Assembly: GCF_001653235.2 (NCBI RefSeq) | Contig: NC_035792.1 | Coordinates: 62,001 to 126,000 of the forward strand | Length of the DNA: 64,000 nucleotides | Source of the DNA: Pochonia chlamydosporia 170 | Taxonomy: Eukaryota > Ascomycota > Sordariomycetes > Hypocreales > Clavicipitaceae | Direction of reading: 5' to 3' | Part shown: one piece after another, positions 56,896-64,000 of the stretch | How positions within the stretch are numbered: position 1 is the stretch's first letter | Layout: each line of letters begins with the position of its first letter | Made by a program: the position numbers and the translations under genes | The notes under the pieces: generated by a model | The model's input: only the letters and a program-made list of their open reading frames with translations | Databases searched by the model: none | What the model was told of the DNA's origin: nothing

Positions 56896-57430
56896 ATGGT
56901 TCGCATCAACAACTTGGCTCTTATTGCTCGTACGTTTTTTGAACTGACCCTGCTATTTTCCCTCGCATAATTTAATCGCCTGTTGACACGCCGGTGAACT
57001 AGTAAGCGCGTCCACCTTGGCGGTGACTATTCATCATGACCGCCGCGGAGTCATCCTCGCCGAGCCCGACGTTCTCAGCCGAGCAGAGCCTTTGATGGAT
57101 CTGGACAAGCGCCAGAATAAGGCACCAGATAGCCCCGCGGTCCAGAAGCTCAAAGCCGAGCGAAAGGCCATCTCGCCCGAGCTTGACCAGGCCACGCAGG
57201 ACGTGCAGGCTGCCCGCAAGGCAGCCAACGCGGCCATCCCCCAGAACCTTAAGCAGAAGGAGAAGGATGCCGTCACGAAGTTAAAAGCCATCCGCCAGGG
57301 TCTCCCCGAGGATAAGAAGAAGCAGCTTAAGGAGAATGGAAAGGCCCTAGAGGCAGCCAGGAGGAAGAAGTCCCCTGCCCCGTCTGGCCCAGTGGCTAGC
57401 CCTAAGCCTTCTGCTACCCCTAAGTCCTAA
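56896..57430 (+). CDS. small predicted secreted protein, 153 aa, coiled-coil
   Basis: Exon 1 56896-56929 (11 codons plus one base), intron 56930-57002 (GTACGT donor, GTTGAC branch site, TAG acceptor), exon 2 57003-57430. The joined start reads MVRINNLALIALSASTLA, a clear signal peptide split by the intron, a common arrangement for fungal secreted proteins. A KR site (LMDLDKRQN, about residue 48) could be a Kex2-type cleavage point. The mature part is Lys/Ala/Gln-rich and strongly helical or coiled-coil (residues about 58-130), without cysteine, ending in a Pro/Ser tail. The gene lies between the tRNA-like unit and a chromovirus. Family unknown; an effector-type role is a reasonable guess, not shown. 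Confidence 0.7.
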
Positions 57431-57636
57431 ATCAGGCTTTATTACCCTCCACGCCAGGGACAAACATGTCCACCAGGGGTGGAATCCGCCCTTCGTATAC
57501 CCTCTACCAACAAATTATGTGCTACCTACCGCGACTCATACAAGATAGTTACAAAAGTTTAAAGGCAATAAACATGTTAATGATGGGTGCAAAAATACCC
57601 CAGCTCTGGGGACCATTGACATGTTTTACTGGTGAC

Positions 57637-57793
57637 TGTAAGGGGCCAAGCTGCAGTTTGTTCAACGTAAGGATGCCGTACAATTGTCTATCTAAAGCTA
57701 AAGAGAAAGGAAGGAGAAGAGAAAGCTCGAGGCGAGCCTCGAGCCTGCGTATCTAAGTTGCTGAGTGACAACTTAGGCGAAATTAGTCTAATT
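57637..57793 (-). repeat. diverged partial LTR next to the chromovirus
   Basis: Begins TGTAAGGGGC and follows the chromovirus LTR, with many differences, up to GAAATTAGTCTAATT, where the intact left LTR starts. It is a remnant of an older related insertion, or the result of the newer element inserting into an LTR. Confidence 0.75.
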
Positions 57794-58028
57794 TGTAAGG
57801 GGCTGCGCCGCTGTTTGTTCAACATAAGGGTGCCGTATGATTGTCTATCTAAAGCTAGGGAGAAAGAAAGGAGAAGAGCAAGCTCGAGGCTCGCCTCGAG
57901 CTTGCGCAGTTAAGTTGCAGTGGCAACTTAGGCGAAATTAATCCAATTACACAACCGACCGTCTGCACGGCGCCGAAGCTCCGGGCCCGGCAGAGCCGGG
58001 TCCACAGCATCGGGCATAGCCCGTGACA
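57794..58028 (-). repeat. 3' LTR of the chromovirus
   Basis: 235-bp LTR (downstream one with respect to the minus-strand genes). It contains two strong hairpins, a 13-bp stem around GCAAGCTCGAGGC and a 7-bp stem around AAGTTGC, in the U3 part. Confidence 0.92.
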
Positions 58029-58048
58029 TTATCCCCTTCCTCCCTTCC
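58029..58048 (-). promoter_or_regulatory. polypurine tract
   Basis: On the minus strand this is an almost pure purine run (GGAAGGGAGGAAGGGGATAA) directly abutting the 3' LTR, the expected position for the plus-strand primer. It overlaps the last codons and the TAA of pol. Confidence 0.75.
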
Positions 58049-61000
58049 GTCCCCGACCGTGGCGCCGGGGTCCAGTAGTCGTCTGATACTTCTCCAATGG
58101 CCCGTCATACTTCATGACTGGGCCGTAAACCGATTCAAACTCTTCCATCGCTTCTGTCTCCCGTAGAGCCTCCGCTGGCTCCCATGTTGCATCTGCATAT
58201 CCACGCCAGCGTACAAATACTTCTCTAAATTTCCCGCGTCCACGGTTCTTCCAACGAGCGCAGAGGATCTCTTCCACTTCCCATTCTTGCACGCCGTTCT
58301 CCTCCTGTATCGGCGGCGGTTGTGAGTCGTCAACTCGCTGCCCGGGTGCCGGGTCTTGTCTAGCTCGGCGAAGCAGATCGACGTGAAATCGTGGGTGTAT
58401 AGAACCTGGCACGTCTAACTCCACGACGTGTGAACTGATGACTTTTGTGACTGTGTACTTGTGGTGCAGCCAATCTAGCTTCTTGCATGGTCGTGGTGAC
58501 CTGTAGTTCGCCATCGATAGCCAAACCTTATCTCCAACTTCAAATCGTTCGGCTGGCTGCCTCTTTGCATTTGTTGCCTCTTCTTGTTGCTGCTGGGAGG
58601 CGGCAATCATAGCCTGCATATACTCCGAGACTTCCTGCAGACGGCTAAGAAGGGCGTCTGCCTTGCCTTCCTCCTTGCTCTGGGGCGGATCTGCTGGATC
58701 CTCGACAGCCACTGGTTCTACATGGTATCCGTGTTCGACAAAGAACGGGCTGATCTTCGTCGCTGCGGATTCACGGTTGTTAAGGGCCAGCTGTGCCACT
58801 GGGAGGAAGTCCCCCCAGTCCTTCTGCATGTATGATACGTACGCCCGCAGGTATGCCTGTATCTCTTGGTTTGCTCTTTCCGGGCCCCCGTCCGTCTGTG
58901 GGTGGTATGCTGTACTTAACCGCTGCGTCACCCCGGCTAGCTTGCAGAACCTCTTCCAGAATCGACTCAGCCAGTTGCTCCCGCGGTCGCTTACGATAGA
59001 CCGTGGCATTCCATGAAACCTATAGTGGCATTGTAGGAAACGTTTTGCACACGCTTCTGCCTCCATCGTGTCCATCACTTCCAGCGTTACAGCCTTCGTA
59101 AGCCGATCCACAATTACCCAGATATATGTTGCATTGCTAGGCCCTGTAGCTGGAAGATCGGTAATAAAGTCCATTGCTAAATGACTGCGTGGTCTGTCTG
59201 GGATAGGCAGTGGTTTCAGGAACCCTCTCTTCGACTGGCGCCAAATATGGCCACGTCCGCATACGTCGCAATTTGCAACAAATCGTCGAACCAACTGCGA
59301 CTGTCCCGGCCAGTAGAAACTGCGAGCCACAATCGCCAAGGTCCCCTCTCTTCCTGGGTGGCCGGCGGCAGTTGAGTCGTGTGAGTCTTGCACGATGCGC
59401 GTCCGAAGGGTGTCCTTTTCCGCCTCGCCTTGATTCCCCTTCTCTCCAGAGCCTCCAGGTACCCAGATTCGGTCTCTGAAGGTCAGTCGCTTACCAGCGT
59501 CGATGCCGCATTCTGATATCTGTACCTTCAACCCTAGCGCGGGCGGAAAGGCCCGCTCTCGTTGCCGTACCGCCTCGTACGCTGCCCGATATATCTGGTC
59601 GTCCTTAATTATTTCGTCCCAGAGCGCCTGTAAATCGCTGGCCTCAAACACCTTCATATCTGGCGGGGTTGGTGTTTCTAGTCCGATTCTGCTGATTCGT
59701 AGTCTTGTTGATTCCGGAATAGAATTATCTGGGATCAATTGGATCACCCGCCCTCGTTCACGATCGTCATTTATATCCTGCGGGGCATCTTGTTCGCGGC
59801 GGGACAGCGCGTCCGGCACGGCAGCCTCACACCCGGGACGGTAGTCCAGCTTGAAGTCGAATTGTGAAAGCTCGGCAGCCCATCGGCTCTGGCGTTCCGT
59901 CAACTTTCTCCGCGTCATAAAGTATTCAAGGTTGCGGTGGTCTGTTAAGACCGTGAATGTTCCACAGCTCCTTAACTCTGCACTCCATGTGTCCAGGCAC
60001 CTCATGATGGCCAACATCTCCTTGTCGTGGATCGGGTAGTTGTACTCTGCGGGCGACAGCCGCCGCGAGTAAAATGCACAAGCGTGTCGACGCCCATCCT
60101 TTCCTTCCTGGGATAATACGCCTCCAAGCGCATAGCCCGAGCAATCTGCTTCCACGAAGGTTTGCAGGGATGGATCCCACTGCCTTAGAATTGGGGCGTC
60201 GCAGAATCTTCGCTTCAGTTCTCGAAACGCCTCATCCTCTGCTTTACCCCAGCGGAAGATGACTCCTTTCTTCAATAGTGCATCTAGTGCCTTGGTAATC
60301 TGTGCATAGTCGGGAATGAAAATCCGATAGTAATTCGCAAACCCAAGGAAGCTTCTGACACCTTTTACGGTTGTTGGCACCAGCCACTCACGGATGGCCT
60401 GTTGCTTCTCAGGGTCGCAAGCAACCCCCTTGCCTGCTCGTACAATAAAGCCCAAATATTTGACTTCCTTTACGGAGAACTCGCACTTGGCCGGGTCCAG
60501 GTGCAGACCAGCATCTGCTAACGATCGGAGGACTCGACGCACTTTCATCTCGTGTTCACCCAATGTTCCGCTCGAGTAGATCAACACATCATCCAGGTAC
60601 GCCGTGACGAAGTCGTCAAGGTACTTATTCAGCACGCTATTCATGTACCGCTGGAACGATGCCGGAGCGCCACTCAGGCCAAAGGGGCATACGAGCCACT
60701 CATACAGCCCGAATCTGGTCCGGAACGCCGTCTTCTCCTCGTGGCCCGGGGCCATGCGAATCTTGTGGAAGGCGGCCACGACATCTAGTTTCGTAAACCA
60801 CTTGGCCCTTGTCAGATTGTTTAAAGTCTCCGCAATCAGAGGCAACGGGTAACGATCACGCTTCGTGATTGCGTTCAGTGCGCGGTAGTCGCAACAGAAT
60901 CGTAAGCCGCCGTTTGGTTTCTTCACAAACAATACTGGGGCAGCTGCTGCCGAGCTGCTTGCCCGGATAAACCCTCTATCCAGCAGATCCCGCAGTGTTT

Positions 61001-61814
61001 TCCGCAACACGAGGAGCTCCTCGCGGGACATACTATACAATGGTCCCCACGGCAGTGGTGGTTCGTTCCCGTCGCTATCACGTTGCAAATGTACTTCGTG
61101 GTCGACCCCTGGTCTGTGCGGAGGCAGCTTCATCGCTTCTTCCGGCGAGAATAGATCTTTGAATTCGTCCAGCACTTCCTTGGGAACTGTCTTACTCGGA
61201 TCCACTGGCTGTTTTGGCCTCAATGCCTTCTCAATATCAGACAGGCTGATCGCTTGCACTGCGGCCGCGCCGTGCCCTCGGCGCTTCCTCCCTCGGCAGC
61301 ACTCTGCCGCAAACACAGCCGCCGGCACAACACGGGCGGCTCGGATCGCCTTTACCCCTTCGGGCTCTTCCTGTCCTAAGAGCCGTATGGTAATGCCGGC
61401 AACCCCGTGGTAGACTCGCTGTTCAGCCGCGTCGTATACCACCTTGTTCTTCTTCATCCACGGCCGGCCCAGGAACACATCTTGGCCTAACCGCGGAACG
61501 ACATAAGCAAAGATGCGTTCGTCGTATCCTCCAGTCTCCATCATAAAGACTACAATCCCTGGCGACATCACGTCTTTAGTCGCCTCGGAAAACCCACCTA
61601 ACCGCCTTGGATTCCTGTCGATAAATGGAATCCGCAGTCTCTTAACTACAGCTTCGTCGATTACGGCGTAGCAGTCACATCCGGTATCAACAAGGGCGCG
61701 CACCTGAATACCTCTATTAACCCGTGCTTCGATCAGCACCGGGTCACTATTCATCTGAGGCCGAAACTCTGCCCAACTCTGGATGTCCGCCTTGGTTGGC
61801 CCCGAGGCCCGCAT
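58029..61814 (-). CDS. chromovirus Pol polyprotein (PR-RT-RH-IN-CHD)
   Basis: 1261 codons from the first ATG, intact. Protease active site ALVDTGCD near residue 43; reverse transcriptase with KLDVVAAFHKIRM and YLDDVLIY near 407; RNase H with FVEADCSGYALGG and LTDHRNLEYF near 626; integrase HHCC zinc region (HDSTAAGHPG, then CDVCGRG) near 820, catalytic Asp residues in AMDFITDLP and VSDRGSNW and Glu in GPERANQEI; C-terminal chromodomain near 1190-1225 (EVEEILCARW, FVRWRGYADATWEPAEAL). The chromodomain places it in the chromovirus clade and is known in this clade to guide integration to heterochromatin. Its frame is minus 1 relative to gag and probably entered by frameshifting, so the ATG may not be the real start. 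Confidence 0.93.
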   Translation of the reverse strand: MRASGPTKADIQSWAEFRPQMNSDPVLIEARVNRGIQVRALVDTGCDCYAVIDEAVVKRLRIPFIDRNPRRLGGFSEATKDVMSPGIVVFMMETGGYDERIFAYVVPRLGQDVFLGRPWMKKNKVVYDAAEQRVYHGVAGITIRLLGQEEPEGVKAIRAARVVPAAVFAAECCRGRKRRGHGAAAVQAISLSDIEKALRPKQPVDPSKTVPKEVLDEFKDLFSPEEAMKLPPHRPGVDHEVHLQRDSDGNEPPLPWGPLYSMSREELLVLRKTLRDLLDRGFIRASSSAAAAPVLFVKKPNGGLRFCCDYRALNAITKRDRYPLPLIAETLNNLTRAKWFTKLDVVAAFHKIRMAPGHEEKTAFRTRFGLYEWLVCPFGLSGAPASFQRYMNSVLNKYLDDFVTAYLDDVLIYSSGTLGEHEMKVRRVLRSLADAGLHLDPAKCEFSVKEVKYLGFIVRAGKGVACDPEKQQAIREWLVPTTVKGVRSFLGFANYYRIFIPDYAQITKALDALLKKGVIFRWGKAEDEAFRELKRRFCDAPILRQWDPSLQTFVEADCSGYALGGVLSQEGKDGRRHACAFYSRRLSPAEYNYPIHDKEMLAIMRCLDTWSAELRSCGTFTVLTDHRNLEYFMTRRKLTERQSRWAAELSQFDFKLDYRPGCEAAVPDALSRREQDAPQDINDDRERGRVIQLIPDNSIPESTRLRISRIGLETPTPPDMKVFEASDLQALWDEIIKDDQIYRAAYEAVRQRERAFPPALGLKVQISECGIDAGKRLTFRDRIWVPGGSGEKGNQGEAEKDTLRTRIVQDSHDSTAAGHPGREGTLAIVARSFYWPGQSQLVRRFVANCDVCGRGHIWRQSKRGFLKPLPIPDRPRSHLAMDFITDLPATGPSNATYIWVIVDRLTKAVTLEVMDTMEAEACAKRFLQCHYRFHGMPRSIVSDRGSNWLSRFWKRFCKLAGVTQRLSTAYHPQTDGGPERANQEIQAYLRAYVSYMQKDWGDFLPVAQLALNNRESAATKISPFFVEHGYHVEPVAVEDPADPPQSKEEGKADALLSRLQEVSEYMQAMIAASQQQQEEATNAKRQPAERFEVGDKVWLSMANYRSPRPCKKLDWLHHKYTVTKVISSHVVELDVPGSIHPRFHVDLLRRARQDPAPGQRVDDSQPPPIQEENGVQEWEVEEILCARWKNRGRGKFREVFVRWRGYADATWEPAEALRETEAMEEFESVYGPVMKYDGPLEKYQTTTGPRRHGRGRKGGRG

Positions 61815-61825
61815 TCGCCTCGAGG

Positions 61826-62952
61826 CTATTCTTTTCCCGCCCCTTCATCTTCACTCGTCTCGGACGTGGGTTCCGAACTGTCTGACGCCTTGGGCTTGCT
61901 CGCCCGACCGACTTTAGCCTTGCCTTTCTTCTGATTTCCTGGAAACACCACTTGGGCTGGGCAACTCGCAACAAAATGGCCTGTCCGCCCGCAACGATAG
62001 CACCGTCGTTCGTTCCGCGGCAATTCTGGCTTCTCGGCAGTCTTGTTTACCCCCGCCATCTTTATGTCACCGTCCTGGTCCTGTGATGAATGTTGGCCAT
62101 GCTGATAACCTCCTGAGCGAGCCTTCTCTTCTTTTGGCACGGAACCTCCACGGGCTTCTAGCTTCTCCAGTTTCCCAGCAATTTCCTGAACTCGGCTTAG
62201 CCATTCCTGATATAACGTGGGTAGGTGCGCAGTAACCAAGCATCGTTGCAGTTGCGAGCTTAAGGCGTTCTCAAGGAACACAATCTTTGCGCTGTCTGGC
62301 CAGTCGCCTCCCCTGCTTCCGCCAAGGCTTGTTCAAACCGGGGAAGGAATGTGGCCAGCGACTGATCTTCGCGCTGACGTAGAGTCCTCAGTGAGGTCGC
62401 TGCTCGTGACTGGATATTACTGTCCTTATACGTGCGGTCAAGGTATCGCATTAACTCGTGGGGGTCAAAATTGCCGCCTGGCCCACCTGCCGCGTAAAAC
62501 GTGGCCACGACCTGTTGTGGTTTTTCTTCTAGGCACGAATTAATAAGATACCACAAGTCTCGGTTCCCGTTATAATAGTGTGCATCGAGTTCTAGCTTGT
62601 CTCTCATCTGCCTTGCCCAGGCCGCATAACCTTTCCGGGAGCCATTGTACTTTGGCGGGTTTGGCAATGGTTTCCTCTTGTTAGGGCTCCCATTTGACTG
62701 TTGCGGAAGCTGCGCAGCATCGATGCCGAACAAGCTCTCGCTTGGCGTTCGCGTTGGAAGCGGTGGTTGAAGTCCTTCCTGAGGTTGCGGCGCCGTCGTG
62801 CTGTTGGCGAGATGCTGCGTTAACGCCGCCAACTGGGCTTGCAAGGGCCCCAAGCTTGCATTGATCGCTTCATGAATACGATGGTCGATCCACTGGTGCT
62901 GGGACGTAGGACTATCACCGGACTGTGTTTGCTGCTCCATCATAGCGGTCAT
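61826..62952 (-). pseudogene. chromovirus Gag, one frameshift
   Basis: Gag in two frames, 62952-62260 and 62281-61826. The first has the leader and capsid-like region (PPKYNGSRKGYAAWARQMRDKL, then LMRYLDRTYKD); the second holds the rest of the capsid, a CCHC zinc knuckle (CYRCGRTGHFVASC) and an acidic tail to TAG. Near 62305-62320 a single base is missing, most simply from a G run, because the expected DWPDSAKIVFLENAL text is intact one frame over. This is the only lesion seen in the element; it could be a sequencing or assembly error in a homopolymer. Confidence 0.82.
61832..61838 (-). promoter_or_regulatory. minus-1 ribosomal frameshift site GGGAAAA
   Basis: The heptamer lies in phase as G GGA AAA in the gag frame, two codons before the gag TAG. 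A minus-1 slip there continues directly into the pol frame without a stop. This is the X XXY YYZ pattern of known slippery sites. No downstream pseudoknot was evaluated. Confidence 0.65.
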
Positions 62953-62982
62953 GCGACAGGTTCCGCGATAGTAGATTGATTG

Positions 62983-62993
62983 AGCTTTAGATA
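62983..62993 (-). promoter_or_regulatory. self-priming-type primer binding site
   Basis: Directly next to the 5' LTR the minus strand reads TATCTAAAGCT, the exact complement of AGCTTTAGATA inside the same LTR (63056-63046). No tRNA 3'-end complement is seen. This is the arrangement of Tf1-like elements, where the folded 5' end of the RNA primes reverse transcription. Confidence 0.65.
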
Positions 62994-63227
62994 TGTAAGG
63001 GGCTGCGCCGCTGTTTGTTCAACATAAGGGTGCCGTATGATTGTCTATCTAAAGCTAAGGAGAAAGAAGGAGAAGAGCAAGCTCGAGGCTCGCCTCGAGC
63101 TTGCGCAGTTAAGTTGCAGTGGCAACTTAGGCGAAATTAATCCAATTACACAACCGACCGTCTGCACGGCGCCGAAGCTCCGGGCCCGGCAGAGCCGGGT
63201 CCACAGCATCGGGCATAGCCCGTGACA
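62994..63227 (-). repeat. 5' LTR of the chromovirus
   Basis: 234-bp LTR upstream of gag. The candidate RNA start is near 63056 if the self-priming model holds, giving U3 of about 170 bp and R-U5 of about 63 bp. Confidence 0.92.
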
Positions 63228-63498
63228 CTGGGCCTGTGCTCGATATGGTCGAAGCTAAAATACAGCGGGACCAAGCGTATAAGAATGGACGACTCTAGCG
63301 ACTCGGCCTCCCTAGTACCCGGATATACCCGGAAAAAACGCGAGTTTCTTGCGGCAAGGGGAAGAAGTAGTGCGAGAGGACCCATAGCGACTCATCAAGA
63401 TTTCGGAGCACTAAAGGGCCAAATGTGATTGGCCGAGAGGGCAAAGATCACGTGCAAAGTCTTCACAGGGTAGAGCATAGAGACCTTTCGTTCCTCAA

Positions 63499-63965
63499 GG
63501 CATGCGCAGCGGGACTTTTTGAATGCGCAGCGGACCTAGTCCTAATCTAGCGATAAAACCCACTCTTATCTCTTATTAGAGACTCTACTTTGACACTAAC
63601 AAATCTACCTCCCAAGAAGATAGAGAGCTTCCTAGAGCAGCTAAATTTAAGGAGAGAGCACCACCTATAATAACATTTTCCAGCTATTTTTGGTTATCTT
63701 TACGGTTATCTTTGCGGTTATTTTCGCGGTTAGTTTTACAGTTAATTTCACAGTCATCTTCGCGGTCATCTTCAGTTAATTTTACGGCTAATTTTGTAGT
63801 TAATTTCGCAGGCAGGCGGAAAGTTAGGGGCAAAGAGAGGCATAAAGAGAGGCACACACGCAGAGAGCAACACAGGCATATCAGTATGCAGGTAATTGTG
63901 TTAGTAAAGGTGGGGAAAGTACTGAGGCCGCTGCGCATTTAAAAAAGTCCCACTGCGCGTTTATG
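63499..63965. mobile_element. MITE-like element with 12-bp internal repeats
   Basis: Imperfect inverted ends of about 33 bp: CATGCGCAGCGGGACTTTTT at 63501 and, inverted, around 63928-63962. Each end contains two GCGCAG motifs. No transposase. The interior holds the 12-bp tandem array. No clear target duplication. Confidence 0.55.
63692..63812. repeat. degenerate 12-bp tandem repeat array
   Basis: About ten units of the form GGTTATCTTTAC / AGTTAATTTCGC follow each other with a 12-bp period. Because 12 is a multiple of three, the minus strand reads a low-complexity Asn/Asp/Arg/Lys string, which should not be taken for a gene. Confidence 0.8.
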
Positions 63966-64000
63966 TATTGAGACCACTAGATTCTTAACTCTAAGAATGA

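Larger units (their letters stand above)
57794..63227 (-). mobile_element. Ty3/gypsy chromovirus, nearly complete
   Basis: LTRs at 57794-58028 (235 bp) and 62994-63227 (234 bp), starting TGTAAGG and ending TGACA, almost identical. Coding strand is minus: gag, then pol with protease, RT, RNase H, integrase and chromodomain. The immediate flanks (57789-57793 and 63228-63232) do not form a 5-bp duplication. Near-identical LTRs and a full-length pol indicate a recent insertion. Confidence 0.92.

Noticed and set aside
63684..63938. Asn/Asp/Lys-rich minus-strand ORF
   Set aside because: Translation of a 12-bp tandem repeat; not a supported protein.
1..64000. Starship-type giant mobile element
   Set aside because: No tyrosine-recombinase captain gene (DUF3435 type) was recognised, and the region is explained by ordinary nested transposons.

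Overview
The window looks like a transposon-dense accessory region from a filamentous ascomycete (Pezizomycotina, probably a Sordariomycete). The reasons are 52-73 bp introns with GTAWGT/GTRAGT donors and CTAAC/CTGAC-like branch sites, a fungal PNP-NACHT-ankyrin NLR gene, and fungal element families: Tad-like LINE, Restless-like hAT, MULEs, Helitron, piggyBac-like and a chromodomain Ty3/gypsy. No bacterial features, rRNA or CRISPR arrays are seen. All names are homology calls made by reading the sequence; no database search was run.

Left third (1-22 kb). 1-2134 is non-coding apart from a degenerate MULE end. 2135-6500 is an NLR-type gene (nucleoside phosphorylase-like domain, a degenerate then a canonical NTPase module, about eight near-identical ankyrin repeats) with four exons and one 1-bp frameshift. 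Next come a LINE endonuclease fragment, a complete but inactivated hAT element (7442-9982), and a second hAT fragment. A large Helitron region follows: its RepHel gene (17887-11189, minus strand) is intact except for one in-frame stop, and it is divergent from an unrecognised two-exon gene (18508-19942).

Middle (22-47 kb). A tandem-chromodomain-like gene (25211-23364, minus) precedes a truncated piggyBac-like transposase and then a nested block. A truncated copy of a TIR transposon (27569-30440) has been hit by a 951-bp non-autonomous hAT with perfect TIRs and an 8-bp duplication, and is fused to a hAT C-terminal fragment. A LINE fragment abuts MULE2 (33913-40040), whose transposase gene is split by an intact MULE1 (34953-37927). 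A copia gag fragment, inverted LINE 3' ends and MULE3 (41625-45768) complete the block.

Right third (47-64 kb). A 5.2-kb TIR transposon (47001-52197) carries three genes: an integrase-like DDE transposase, a convergent gene of unknown function, and a Cys-rich/acidic-tail gene. It is the best candidate here for an undescribed system. It is followed by two small genes for predicted secreted proteins (53050-52578 minus; 56896-57430 plus), a tRNA-like Pol III promoter unit, and a nearly intact chromovirus (57794-63227). The chromovirus shows a self-priming-type primer site and an in-phase minus-1 slippery site at the gag/pol junction. A 12-bp-repeat MITE ends the window.

The few non-transposon genes (NLR, chromodomain gene, two small secreted proteins) therefore sit as islands in repeats, the usual setting of fast-evolving recognition and effector-type genes in fungi. 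That last point is inference.
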